Origin: Bizionia sp.
Lineage (GTDB): Bacteria > Bacteroidota > Bacteroidia > Flavobacteriales > Flavobacteriaceae
DNA: 45,716 bases
Assembly (NCBI GenBank): GCA_020631395.1
Contig: JAHDHI010000035.1
Location: 1-45,716 of the forward strand
Reading direction: 5' to 3'
Each line of letters begins with the position of its first letter. Positions within the stretch are counted from its first letter, which is position 1. The position numbers and the translations under genes were made by a program. Below the pieces are notes generated by a model. The model did not search any database, was not told the DNA's origin, and worked only from the letters and a program-made list of their open reading frames with translations. Positions 18,095-26,890 of this stretch are shown here, piece after piece.

Positions 18095-19396
18095 ATGCTT
18101 CTAGTTTATTCTCATAAGATAACCCCAAGATTAAAGTACACGTTTAAACAAATAGGTACTCGAATACTTGGAATTCCTCTACGGTTTACGACAACGATAG
18201 AAGATTTCATCGCACACGATAGCTTGAAAATGTCTTACACCAGGCAGCCACTAGGGAACGAGATATTTATTCGTTCTCACGAGTTGTTGTTTGAGCAAGG
18301 TTTGAACGATTTGGACATAAAGGTCACAGATTGGGAAAACACCAAATGCTTTTTTCCAAATGGAGAACAAAGTACCTTGCCTTTCGATATTTTTGCAGCT
18401 TCTTTTTATTTGTTGAGTCGTTATGAGGAATATTTGCCACATGTAAAAGACGAATATGGACGCTTTATGGCAGAAGACAGTTTGGCACTCAAACACGGTT
18501 TTTTGGAACAACCGGTGGTAGATGTTTGGGCCTATAAATTCAGAGATGCCTTGAAAGCAAAATACCCGGATTTTGAATTCCCAGAAAGGCATTACACGAT
18601 TTCCCCGATAATAGACGTGCCTACTGCATATGCGTATAAGTTAAAAGGCATCATACGTACTGCTGGAGGGACGTTAAAGGATTTTTTTAGTTTTAGGTTC
18701 AGGGAATTATATACAAGATATGCCGTGTTGTTTGGATTGCAAAACGACCCTTTCGACACCTTCAAATACATTGCGAACAAACAAAAGCAAACCAAGTTCA
18801 AGTTCGTTGTCTTCTTTTTGATAGGGGATTTGTCAACCTATGATAAAAACATCAATGTGCAAAAAAGAAAGTTCATATCGTTGATAAAGCAAGTTTCGGA
18901 TTATTGCAGAATAGGACTGAAAGCAAGTTATTTTGCCTTGGAAGACAAAGCATTGCTCAAAAAAGAAAAACTAAGGTTGGAGGCCATTACAAATAGTTCA
19001 CTTTCGGCATCCAGGCAATCATTTTCAAAACTGAACCTTCCTGAATCATATAGGAACTTGGTGGAATTGGAAATCCCGGAAGACTACACCATGGGATATA
19101 TAAACCACATAGGTTTTAGAGCAGGAACTTGTACTCCTTTTTTCTTCTACGACCTGGATTACGAAATACAAACACCGTTGCGTATCAATACATACCACTT
19201 GTTGGATCATGCATTGTTGAAAACACATTCTTTGTTGGACAAGAAATTAATGTTGAATAGGTTGATAGCAGAGGTAAGACAAGTAAACGGAACATTTGTA
19301 TCCGTTTTTCATAATTATACGTTTAGTAAGATCGAAAGATGGAAAGGCTACAAAGAACTGTTTAACATCATTATAGAATCGGCTGATGAAGAATAA
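18095..19396 (+). CDS. DUF7033 / polysaccharide-deacetylase-like protein
   Basis: The ATG at 18095 gives a 433-residue protein (MLLVYSHKITPRLKYTF); a TTG five codons earlier is less likely. Family features are the N-terminal beta-rich DUF7033-type segment with FDIFAASFYLLSRYEEYL (residues ~105-122) and a second half resembling a NodB-like barrel, with ISPIIDVPTAYAYKLKG and an IGFRAGTCTPFFFYDL segment. In related proteins I expect an acidic D-x-D at the first motif. Here it reads D174-V-P176, so the second acidic residue appears replaced and catalysis is uncertain. Its start next to radC and 11-base overlap with the following gene place it first in an operon of five genes. Confidence 0.75.
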   Translation: MLLVYSHKITPRLKYTFKQIGTRILGIPLRFTTTIEDFIAHDSLKMSYTRQPLGNEIFIRSHELLFEQGLNDLDIKVTDWENTKCFFPNGEQSTLPFDIFAASFYLLSRYEEYLPHVKDEYGRFMAEDSLALKHGFLEQPVVDVWAYKFRDALKAKYPDFEFPERHYTISPIIDVPTAYAYKLKGIIRTAGGTLKDFFSFRFRELYTRYAVLFGLQNDPFDTFKYIANKQKQTKFKFVVFFLIGDLSTYDKNINVQKRKFISLIKQVSDYCRIGLKASYFALEDKALLKKEKLRLEAITNSSLSASRQSFSKLNLPESYRNLVELEIPEDYTMGYINHIGFRAGTCTPFFFYDLDYEIQTPLRINTYHLLDHALLKTHSLLDKKLMLNRLIAEVRQVNGTFVSVFHNYTFSKIERWKGYKELFNIIIESADEE

Positions 19397-20072
19397 AATA
19401 ACCGACATTTTTTTTGATTTGGATCATACGCTTTGGGATTTTGATAGGAATTCCGCATTGACTTTTGAAATGATTTTCAAAATGAATGCAATCGATGTCC
19501 CCTTAGGTACTTTTTTAGAGCATTACGAACCAATAAACCTAAAGTATTGGAAGCTTTATAGAGAAGAGGAGATTAGCAAGGAGAAGTTGAGGTTCAATCG
19601 ACTGAATGAAACATTCAATGCCATAGACATGGAAGTTGGAGACAATGTAATAAACAAGCTTTCTGAAGATTACATAGCATATTTGACTACGCACAATCAT
19701 ATTTTCGATGGAACCATCGAGCTTTTGGAATATTTGAAGCCCAATTATAGGTTGCATATCATAACCAATGGTTTTGAAGAAGTACAACAGCATAAATTGG
19801 AAAAATCCAAAATCGCACATTATTTTGAAACTGTCACGAATTCGGAGATGGTTGGTGTAAAAAAACCGAACCCCAAAATGTTTCATTTTGCATTGGACTT
19901 GGCGAAGACCTCCAAAGAAAATAGCATAATGATTGGGGATAACTATGAAGCTGACATCTTGGGAGCTTTGAATGTAGGGCTGGATGCCATTTGTTTTAAT
20001 TATCATGACGAGGAGATAGATTCTACCATCAAGCAAGTGAAGGCGTTAGAAGAAATAAAACGTTTTTTTTGA
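19386..20072 (+). CDS. yjjG: YjjG-family HAD nucleotidase
   Basis: A 228-residue HAD hydrolase. Motif I is FFDLDHTLWDF with D11 as nucleophile and D13 as acid/base. Motif II is in IITNGF, the motif III lysine is in VKKPNPKMF, and motif IV is MIGDNYEADILGA. The cap region is helical, as in the YjjG group, which dephosphorylates noncanonical pyrimidine nucleoside monophosphates (house-cleaning of the nucleotide pool). The start overlaps the previous gene by 11 bases, so translation is probably coupled. Confidence 0.88.
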   Translation: MKNKITDIFFDLDHTLWDFDRNSALTFEMIFKMNAIDVPLGTFLEHYEPINLKYWKLYREEEISKEKLRFNRLNETFNAIDMEVGDNVINKLSEDYIAYLTTHNHIFDGTIELLEYLKPNYRLHIITNGFEEVQQHKLEKSKIAHYFETVTNSEMVGVKKPNPKMFHFALDLAKTSKENSIMIGDNYEADILGALNVGLDAICFNYHDEEIDSTIKQVKALEEIKRFF

Positions 20073-20113
20073 TAATAACATGGTGCTTTTGACGTTTTAC
20101 TGTAAAAGCCTCA

Positions 20114-20683
20114 ATGAAAATAGTGAAAGTGTCATTTTTATGTATTGCCTTGTGTCTAGTGACGATCTCATGTGTTAAAGATGTAGATTTTGATCAAGCA
20201 GAAGGTATCGTCCTTACTCCAGTTATCGAATCCAACCTCCTCTTTTTTGATGAGCCAGCACCTTCTTTTGTCAACGAAAACGGATCTGAAGTCTCATTTG
20301 TGAAGGATTCGGTAGTTGTCGAAGTATTCAATGATGAGTTTGTGAGAGACAATTTACAAAAGGCAATTCTCCTGTTTGAAGCAACCAATACAATAAATAG
20401 GGGCTACGAAGCAAAGGTCGACTTTTTAAATGAAGCAGACGAATTGCAATACACGTTGCTATTCAATATTCCAACAGCTGTAGACAATCAAGAAGTCTTG
20501 GTGGAACAAGAAGAGGTTTTTGAAGGCGACAATTTGGAGGCTTTCAAAACTACAAATAAATTGGCATTGACGTTAACAATGTTTCCAAGCACGGATGGCT
20601 CTTCTCTTGATGAAGACTCATTGGGGTCATTGCGTTTTCGCTCAAAGGGAACATTCTTTTTTAACATAGACACATCCGAATGA
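20114..20683 (+). CDS. Unrecognised lipoprotein
   Basis: A 189-residue protein with a lipobox at CLVTISC (Cys20) followed by an acidic segment (VKDVDFDQ), consistent with outer-membrane export in Bacteroidota. The remainder is rich in beta-forming residues and acidic residues, with no motif I recognise. Its stop overlaps the start of the DUF5723 gene by four bases (ATGA), so the two are almost certainly co-translated and may act together at the outer membrane. Confidence 0.8.
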   Translation: MKIVKVSFLCIALCLVTISCVKDVDFDQAEGIVLTPVIESNLLFFDEPAPSFVNENGSEVSFVKDSVVVEVFNDEFVRDNLQKAILLFEATNTINRGYEAKVDFLNEADELQYTLLFNIPTAVDNQEVLVEQEEVFEGDNLEAFKTTNKLALTLTMFPSTDGSSLDEDSLGSLRFRSKGTFFFNIDTSE

Positions 20684-22101
20684 AAAAGGTGTGTCAGTTA
20701 TTCCTTATAGTGAGTTGCGTTTGTTCTTCTCAGAACAAACAATTGTTGTATGGTTTCAATGAAGTTCCACAAGCTTTGTTAATCAATCCAGGAACTCAAG
20801 TAGAAAATGATTGGTATGTTGGCATCCCATTATTGTCTCATTTACATGCCAATGTTGGTATGTCAGGACTTTCCGCATACGATGTATTTGCCAAAGATGG
20901 ACGCGATTTCAACTCGAAATTAAGAGATGTGGTATATAGTATGGACGATAAGGATGTATTTGCAATAAATCAACAATTGGAAATATTGTCAGGCGGCTTC
21001 GCTTTTGGAAATGGTTACAAAAAAAATGAATATCTTTCTTTTGGTCTATATGAGGAGTTGGACGTGTTTTCATATTTCCCAAAAGACTATGCTGTCTTGG
21101 CTTACGAAGGTAATTTCAACAACATCAATAGAACATTCGATTTGAGCGATTTAAATGTAAGTGGGGAATTGATTTCTGTCTTGCATGTGGGATATAACAA
21201 AAAAGTAAGCAAAAGATTTACAATGGGAGCCAGAGGTAAAATTTATTCCAGCATAGTGAATGTAAATTCTACTGGAAATAGAGGAACATTCGTAACCGTT
21301 CCAGGAAGAGACAATTTTTACAAGCACATTTTCAACCTTGGCTTGGAATTGAGAACGTCTGGCTTGGCAAGTTTGACAAATGATGAAAATTCAGATGTTG
21401 GAAGCGATATTTCCACATTGAAAAGGCGCATACTCTTTGGAGGGAACCTCGGTCTTGGGTTTGATGTCGGATTTACCTATAAGTTAAAAGACAATCTTAC
21501 CATAGATGGAAGTATTCAAGACATAGGTTTCATAAGACATAAAAAAGACATAGAAAATCACAAATTGGATGGTTACTATGAGTTTGAAGGAATAAATCCA
21601 CTTTTCCCTGAAAGCAGCCAGGGACAGACAGCTCAAGAATACTGGGATGAAGTGGCTGAACAATATGAGAATTTATTTGAGGTAGAGAAAACAAAGGACA
21701 AATACACGACTTGGAGACCAGTAAAGTTAAACGCAGCCATAAATTATGCCTTTGGAAGCAACTCAAGCAAAGAAGACTGTGACTGCATGGCAAATGATGA
21801 TGCCTACGGAAATGCTGTCGGGGTTCAGTTATTTGCAGTCAACAGACCAAAACAACCCCAATTGGCACTAACGGCATTTTATTATAAACGTTTGTTCAAT
21901 CAATTGCGCATTAAAGCCACATACACGTTGGATTCGTATTCTAGTACAAATTTAGGGCTTGGCATATCTGCTCATATGGGAAATGTGAATTTCTATGTCA
22001 TGGCAGATAATTTATTGAAATTTCAGAACTTGGCTAAAGCGCAAAGCTTATCTTTACAGTTAGGATTCAATTATATCATAAAAACCAATGAAAAGCAATA
22101 G
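20680..22101 (+). CDS. DUF5723 family outer-membrane protein
   Basis: A 473-residue protein with a short signal peptide (MKKVCQLFLIVSCVCSSQ). Its N-terminal sequence (LLYGFNEVPQALLINPGTQV) and repeated amphipathic beta-strands ending in aromatic residues fit the flavobacterial DUF5723 group. These are predicted outer-membrane beta-barrels of unknown function, related in architecture to PorV/FadL-like barrels. Cysteines appear only in the loop EDCDCMAND. It overlaps its neighbours by 4 bases upstream and 14 bases downstream, inside the envelope operon. Confidence 0.8.
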   Translation: MKKVCQLFLIVSCVCSSQNKQLLYGFNEVPQALLINPGTQVENDWYVGIPLLSHLHANVGMSGLSAYDVFAKDGRDFNSKLRDVVYSMDDKDVFAINQQLEILSGGFAFGNGYKKNEYLSFGLYEELDVFSYFPKDYAVLAYEGNFNNINRTFDLSDLNVSGELISVLHVGYNKKVSKRFTMGARGKIYSSIVNVNSTGNRGTFVTVPGRDNFYKHIFNLGLELRTSGLASLTNDENSDVGSDISTLKRRILFGGNLGLGFDVGFTYKLKDNLTIDGSIQDIGFIRHKKDIENHKLDGYYEFEGINPLFPESSQGQTAQEYWDEVAEQYENLFEVEKTKDKYTTWRPVKLNAAINYAFGSNSSKEDCDCMANDDAYGNAVGVQLFAVNRPKQPQLALTAFYYKRLFNQLRIKATYTLDSYSSTNLGLGISAHMGNVNFYVMADNLLKFQNLAKAQSLSLQLGFNYIIKTNEKQ

Positions 22102-22939
22102 ACACATTTTTGCCCTACTGGCTCTTTTCTTCATCACGTTATCATCAGCTCAAAACAACTTGAATGATTACAAATATGTAATCGTACCAAACCAGTTTGA
22201 CTTTCAAAGGGAAGCAGACCAATATAGGTTGAACTCTTTGTCTAAATTCTTATTTGAGAAAAATGGATTCATAGCCTTGAAGGAAGGAGATGCATTACCA
22301 AAAGAGCTTGTTGAGAATGGGTGCTTATCCTTAAATGCAGATGTTTTAAAAGGAAATGGAATGTTCAAAACAAAACTAAGAATAGAGTTGAAGAATTGTA
22401 GAGGAGAAGTTGTTTATACATCAGATGAAGGAATATCCCGTAAAAAAAAATATATGGTAGCTTATAATGAAGCTTTACGAGGAGCATTCAAGTCCTTCAG
22501 TTTTATGGATTACAAATACAATCCAAGCAATAAGAGCAATGCTTCTACAATAGCGAATGCAAATGATAAAGAGAAAGAAGTAATAAGAGCACTGAAAGAG
22601 GAAATAAAGGCATTGAAGAAAGTCGAAGAAAAAGCCAAAGAGATCGATAACATTGATGTTATGGAGAAAGAACCAAAAGGCAAGATGATAGAAGAAGACA
22701 AGCCTATTGCAATTAAAAAAGCAAATTCAAACATTCTTTATGCACAGCCCACCAATACAGGATTTCAATTAGTAGATACAACACCTAAAGTGGTGTACAC
22801 CATATACGTTTCAGGAAAAAAAGACACATATATCGTCAAAGGCTTAGATGCCTTGATATACAAGGAAAATGGAGAATGGACAATAGCCGAGCAAAAAGAA
22901 AATGGCTTGGAGGAGAGAGTTTTGAACATTAAGTTTTAG
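22088..22939 (+). CDS. Secreted protein of unknown function, last gene of the envelope unit
   Basis: A 283-residue protein with a clear signal peptide (MKSNRHIFALLALFFITLSSAQ). The following LNDYKYVIVPNQFDFQREADQYRLNSL segment is common in flavobacterial periplasmic proteins. A charged coiled-coil-like stretch (residues ~155-205, rich in E and K) separates it from a small C-terminal beta domain (VYTIYVSGKKDTYIVKGLDALIYKENGEW). It starts inside the DUF5723 gene and ends four bases into the convergent rarA gene. Confidence 0.75.
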   Translation: MKSNRHIFALLALFFITLSSAQNNLNDYKYVIVPNQFDFQREADQYRLNSLSKFLFEKNGFIALKEGDALPKELVENGCLSLNADVLKGNGMFKTKLRIELKNCRGEVVYTSDEGISRKKKYMVAYNEALRGAFKSFSFMDYKYNPSNKSNASTIANANDKEKEVIRALKEEIKALKKVEEKAKEIDNIDVMEKEPKGKMIEEDKPIAIKKANSNILYAQPTNTGFQLVDTTPKVVYTIYVSGKKDTYIVKGLDALIYKENGEWTIAEQKENGLEERVLNIKF

Positions 22940-24213
22940 TAACCATACTTCTCTTTCCATCTCAGTTTTAAAAAGTCCCTTTGGGCTTTTTCCCTAGCAT
23001 TGTTTCCAGGGTCGTATAGTTTCGTGTTCTTTATATCTTCAGGTAAGAACTCTTGAGCAGCAAAATTGTTTTCATAATTATGGGAGTATTTGTAATCTTC
23101 ACCATAACCAATCTCCTTCATTAATTTTGTTGGAGCATTCCTAATAGATAAGGGAACAGACAAATCTCCTGTATTTTTAACTAATTGTTGCGCTTTCCCT
23201 ATGGCATCATATGCGGCATTGCTTTTTGGAGAACAAGCAAGATATGTGGCACATTGACTTAAAATAATTCGAGATTCAGGATAGCCAATGGTAGAAACGG
23301 CTTGGAATGTGGTGTTAGCTATGACCAATGCGGTTGGGTTGGCATTCCCAATATCTTCACTGGCTAAAATAAGTAAACGCCTGGCTATGAATTTTACGTC
23401 TTCTCCACCTTCTACCATTCTGGCGAGATAGTAAACGGCAGCGTTGGGATCGCTACCACGGATGGATTTTATGAAAGCAGAGACTATGTCATAATGCTGC
23501 TCGCCGGTTTTATCATAACGAACCGTATTGTTTTGTGCTTTTTCGAGAACACTATCATTGGTGATTGTAATTTGGTCAGCGCCTTCAGAGTTTACGACAA
23601 GTTCAAAAATATTAAGCAGTTTTCTGGCATCTCCACCAGAAAGTCTCAACAAGGCTTCTGTTTCTTTTAGGATTATCGTTTTTTTAGCTATTTCCTCATC
23701 ATTTTCAATAGCACGTATTAAAAGAGCCTCTAAATCGTTTTTTTCGAAAGGTTTTAAAATATAGACTTGACATCGTGACAATAAAGCAGGAATGACTTCA
23801 AAACTAGGGTTTTCCGTTGTGGCTCCAATCAAGGTCACCCATCCTTTTTCTACCGCTTGCAACAAAGAATCTTGTTGAGATTTGCTAAAACGATGTATTT
23901 CATCAATGAACAAGATGGGGTTTTTAGTAGTAAACAAGCCCCCGCTGTTCTTTGCCTTTTCAATGACCTCTCGCACATCTTTAACACCAGAGCTTATGGC
24001 ACTCAACGTATAGAATGGCCTTTTGGATTCAGTGGCAATAATGTTAGCCAGAGTAGTCTTCCCTATGCCTGGTGGTCCCCAAAGTATTAGTGAGGGGATC
24101 AATCCTTGGGCTATTTGCTTGGTTAATGTCCCATGCTCTCCAACCAAATGAGTTTGACTTATGTATTCTTCTAGAGTCTTTGGTCTTAAACGTTCTGCTA
24201 AAGGTGCATTCAT
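22936..24213 (-). CDS. rarA: Replication-associated recombination protein RarA (MgsA)
   Basis: A 425-residue AAA+ ATPase. Walker A is GPPGIGKTT (residues 46-54) and Walker B is LFIDEIH (101-107). Sensor 1 is [11 protein letters not shown], and the arginine-finger region is SRCQVY. The C-terminal tetramer region carries [24 protein letters not shown] and [14 protein letters not shown], typical of RarA/WRNIP1. It acts on stalled replication forks together with the clamp or SSB. It converges with the upstream unit (four-base overlap) and is divergent from the rhomboid gene. Confidence 0.95.
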   Translation of the reverse strand: MNAPLAERLRPKTLEEYISQTHLVGEHGTLTKQIAQGLIPSLILWGPPGIGKTTLANIIATESKRPFYTLSAISSGVKDVREVIEKAKNSGGLFTTKNPILFIDEIHRFSKSQQDSLLQAVEKGWVTLIGATTENPSFEVIPALLSRCQVYILKPFEKNDLEALLIRAIENDEEIAKKTIILKETEALLRLSGGDARKLLNIFELVVNSEGADQITITNDSVLEKAQNNTVRYDKTGEQHYDIVSAFIKSIRGSDPNAAVYYLARMVEGGEDVKFIARRLLILASEDIGNANPTALVIANTTFQAVSTIGYPESRIILSQCATYLACSPKSNAAYDAIGKAQQLVKNTGDLSVPLSIRNAPTKLMKEIGYGEDYKYSHNYENNFAAQEFLPEDIKNTKLYDPGNNAREKAQRDFLKLRWKEKYGY

Positions 24214-24357
24214 AGGGTAAAATTAAAGTAATTATCGAAAACAGGAACCTTAATAAAGCAAAATTTTACGTTTCACTTCAAAATGGAATGGTTTGATTTA
24301 CTGACATTCTAGCATAAAAAGACATATTGGATTGTAATTTGTTATGTTTAATTGCAT

Positions 24358-25095
24358 ATGAAAGATAAACAAGATCATTTTAAATTCTCAAAGGATGTCA
24401 TTGCATACCCATTGCTGTTCGTATTGTTGATATGGGCTGTATATGTCTTTGAAATACGATTTGGTTACCGATTTAACAAGTATGGGGTATACCCTCAAAC
24501 CATAAGGGGGTTGAGAGGCATATTGTTTAGCCCTTTTATTCATTCTGGAATAAAACACTTGTATTCCAATACTATTCCTCTATTTGTGTTGTCTTCGGCC
24601 TTGTTTTATTTCTACAGGAAAATTGCATGGAAGGTGGTATTGTATGGAATATTGCTTTCAGGTTTTTTTACATGGTTGATAGGAAGGCCTTCTTATCATA
24701 TAGGAGCCAGTGGGTTAATCTACGTGTTGTTCAGTTTCAATTTCTTTAAAGGCATATTTGCAAAGCATTATAGGTTGATTGCTCTATCACTGCTAGTCAT
24801 CTTCATTTATGGGAGTATGTTCGTATACGCATTGCCTATAGATGAGAAAATTTCTTGGGAAGGACATACGGCAGGTTTGATAACAGGATTGTTGTTTGCA
24901 CTGCTGTTTAGGAAAGAAATTGCAAAGCCTAAAAAGTATGTTTGGGAAAGAGAAGGTTACAAGGAGGAAGATGATGAGTTTTTAAAGCATTTTGATGAAA
25001 ACGGTAATTTCATAGAGCAATTGGAAGTAGAGGAAAACCCAGAGGAATCCAATGATCTGAAAATAAACTATACCTTCAAGGAGGATAAAGATTGA
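24358..25095 (+). CDS. Rhomboid family intramembrane serine protease
   Basis: The ATG at 24358 gives 245 residues; a TTG two codons earlier is less likely. Six hydrophobic segments are visible between residues ~14 and 185. The catalytic pair is Ser118 in GASG and His170 in EGHTAG. The oxyanion-side residues H67 and N71 are in HLYSNT. Rhomboids cleave single-TM proteins within the membrane. The C-terminal ~55 residues form an acidic cytoplasmic tail. The gene is between rarA and rlmB with no evident partner or substrate. Confidence 0.93.
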   Translation: MKDKQDHFKFSKDVIAYPLLFVLLIWAVYVFEIRFGYRFNKYGVYPQTIRGLRGILFSPFIHSGIKHLYSNTIPLFVLSSALFYFYRKIAWKVVLYGILLSGFFTWLIGRPSYHIGASGLIYVLFSFNFFKGIFAKHYRLIALSLLVIFIYGSMFVYALPIDEKISWEGHTAGLITGLLFALLFRKEIAKPKKYVWEREGYKEEDDEFLKHFDENGNFIEQLEVEENPEESNDLKINYTFKEDKD

Positions 25096-25109
25096 AACTA
25101 TAAAAAAAA

Positions 25110-25844
25110 CTATAGACGCTGCCTTAAAGCTTCGTACAAAAAGGCGCCACAAGCCACGGAAACATTCAATGACCCTATGTCACCCAACAAAGGAAGCTTG
25201 GCCTTGGCATCGGCTAATTTTAAAACAGATGGATTGATGCCTCTACCTTCAGATCCCATTATTATGGCACAAGGTTCTTTGAATGAAACGTCGTATAGCG
25301 TATCATTTGTTTTTTCTGTTGCCGCAATGACTTTGATTCCCGATGCTTGCAAGTGAAACATGGCATCCTTGATGTGGTCCACTTTGCAAATGGGAACTTT
25401 AAATACTGCTCCAGCACTTGTCTTGATGGTATCTCCATTTACTGGGGCTCCACCTTTCTTTTGTACTATTATACCGCTAACACCTGTACATTCAGCGGTT
25501 CTTATTATTGCACCAAAATTCCTTACGTCACTCAATTGATCCAGTAATAAGAATAGAGGTGTAGTTCCACTCTCAATGACATTGTCTATCAATTCTTCCA
25601 AATCATAAAAGGAAATAGGTGAGATTTGCGCAACAGATCCTTGATGGTTGTTCTTGGTCAGTCTATTGAGTTTTTCAACTGGAACATAAGAAAAGTTAAT
25701 ACCCTCCTGTCTCAACAAAGTTTCCAATTCGGAATATAAATCCCCTTTAAGTCCTTTTTGAAGGAATACTTTGTCTATTGATTGTTGTGTGTTAATCGCC
25801 TCGATAATAGCTCTTAGGCCGAATATTTGTGTCTTGCTTTCCAT
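25110..25844 (-). CDS. rlmB: 23S rRNA Gm2251 2'-O-methyltransferase (RlmB/TrmH family)
   Basis: A 244-residue SPOUT methyltransferase. Motif 1 is VRNFGAIIRTAE with N109 and R115. Motif 2 is IIMGSEGRGI (residues ~195-203), and motif 3 is GSLNVSVACGAFLYEA (residues ~224-239), which forms the knot and binds S-adenosylmethionine. The N-terminal substrate-binding domain carries IFGLRAIIEAI. RlmB methylates the ribose of G2251 in the ribosomal P-loop. Member specificity within the TrmH family is inferred from the N-terminal domain and length. Confidence 0.9.
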   Translation of the reverse strand: MESKTQIFGLRAIIEAINTQQSIDKVFLQKGLKGDLYSELETLLRQEGINFSYVPVEKLNRLTKNNHQGSVAQISPISFYDLEELIDNVIESGTTPLFLLLDQLSDVRNFGAIIRTAECTGVSGIIVQKKGGAPVNGDTIKTSAGAVFKVPICKVDHIKDAMFHLQASGIKVIAATEKTNDTLYDVSFKEPCAIIMGSEGRGINPSVLKLADAKAKLPLLGDIGSLNVSVACGAFLYEALRQRL

Positions 25845-25858
25845 TGGTATAAAGGTAT

Positions 25859-25885
25859 AAAAAAAGAGGCTGATATTTCAGCCTC
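25859..25885 (-). terminator. Intrinsic terminator of the four-gene SusCD operon (copy 1)
   Basis: Arms GAGGCTGA (25866-25873) and TCAGCCTC (25878-25885) with a four-base loop are followed on the minus strand by seven T residues. It lies 32 bases past the last stop codon of the operon, between it and rlmB. Confidence 0.88.
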
Positions 25886-25917
25886 TTAATTAAATTATAT
25901 AATTTCTACTTGTTACC

Positions 25918-26874
25918 TTATTCAGCAGCAACTAAATTATCATCTCTATCGTATACAGTATAGGATCCACCAGCTACAACTAGAGTAGCTGCCAAAGTTT
26001 GACCAGGGCCAGCTCCACCAGGGAAACTAGTAGCACTATCTGAAGTATAAACATCATCATACTCAACGGTAGCGATGAATGTACCCTTTTTTCCAATTGT
26101 CAGTTTATAAGGAAGAGCAAATGGAGTTATTGGATCATGTGAAGGAGAAACATCATAAAGATCCACCACTATTTGGTATGTACCATCGGGTATTACTGCT
26201 ATACCAAGATCTTCTTCTGGACAAGCAGCTGTACCAGCAAGGTACCCACCTGGGTATGCGATTAAATCAAAATCGACCACACTACATAAATCCTCAGTTT
26301 CCTCAGAAATGATCACATCGGTATCATCACCATCTTCTTCAGTTACAGTCTCCAACCACTTGTAAGTAACATTATTTTCCCATTCAAGAAGAACAGCTAA
26401 TTCTTCGCTAGCTGAATTCTCAATGTTAAGAGTTACATTTACATCTGCTAATATTGTTCTAACACCAGCAGTACTAATTCTTAGTTCTACAGTTTCGCTA
26501 CCTTCTGGATAAATATCCGCGATGGCTTGAACAGGAATATCAAAAGATTCAGAATAGGCAGGAACCGTGATTTCAAAACCTACGCCAGGAATCCCTGTAT
26601 CTCCATCCGTAGTTTGATCTCCCGCAGAGAAATCACTTTGAACTGCATCACCAGAAACTATTTCAATTTTAAATTGAGAAGCTTTAGATATTGGTCTATT
26701 AATTGTAAAAGGAATGATTCCACTTTCTCCTTCAACTAATGTTAGTGAAGTTATAGTAGTAGTCGCTGTTGATTTTGGCTGCGCATCTAGACCTTCTAAA
26801 TCGTCATCTACACAGGATGTCAACATAAAAGCAGAAGCAGCTAATGCTAAAAAGGTTGTTTTATTTAATTTCAT
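25918..26874 (-). CDS. Surface lipoprotein B, Calx-beta-like N-part (SusCD operon 1)
   Basis: A 318-residue lipoprotein with lipobox Cys21 (MLTSC) and an acidic VDDDLEG immediately after, which matches the surface-export signal of Bacteroidota. Residues ~35-150 are a beta-sandwich with Calx-beta-like ExGxxGxxxF spacing (VEGESGIIPFTI) and SETVELRISTA. The C-terminal part has one Cys in DLCSVVDFDLIAY and one in TAACPEED, which could pair. It ends YTVYDRDDNLV and resembles a PPC-type jelly roll. It is homologous to 38844-39920. It is the fourth gene of a SusC-SusD operon and probably helps bind the imported substrate at the cell surface. I know no name for this family. Confidence 0.8.
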   Translation of the reverse strand: MKLNKTTFLALAASAFMLTSCVDDDLEGLDAQPKSTATTTITSLTLVEGESGIIPFTINRPISKASQFKIEIVSGDAVQSDFSAGDQTTDGDTGIPGVGFEITVPAYSESFDIPVQAIADIYPEGSETVELRISTAGVRTILADVNVTLNIENSASEELAVLLEWENNVTYKWLETVTEEDGDDTDVIISEETEDLCSVVDFDLIAYPGGYLAGTAACPEEDLGIAVIPDGTYQIVVDLYDVSPSHDPITPFALPYKLTIGKKGTFIATVEYDDVYTSDSATSFPGGAGPGQTLAATLVVAGGSYTVYDRDDNLVAAE

Positions 26875-26890
26875 AAGTTCTTTTTTTATA

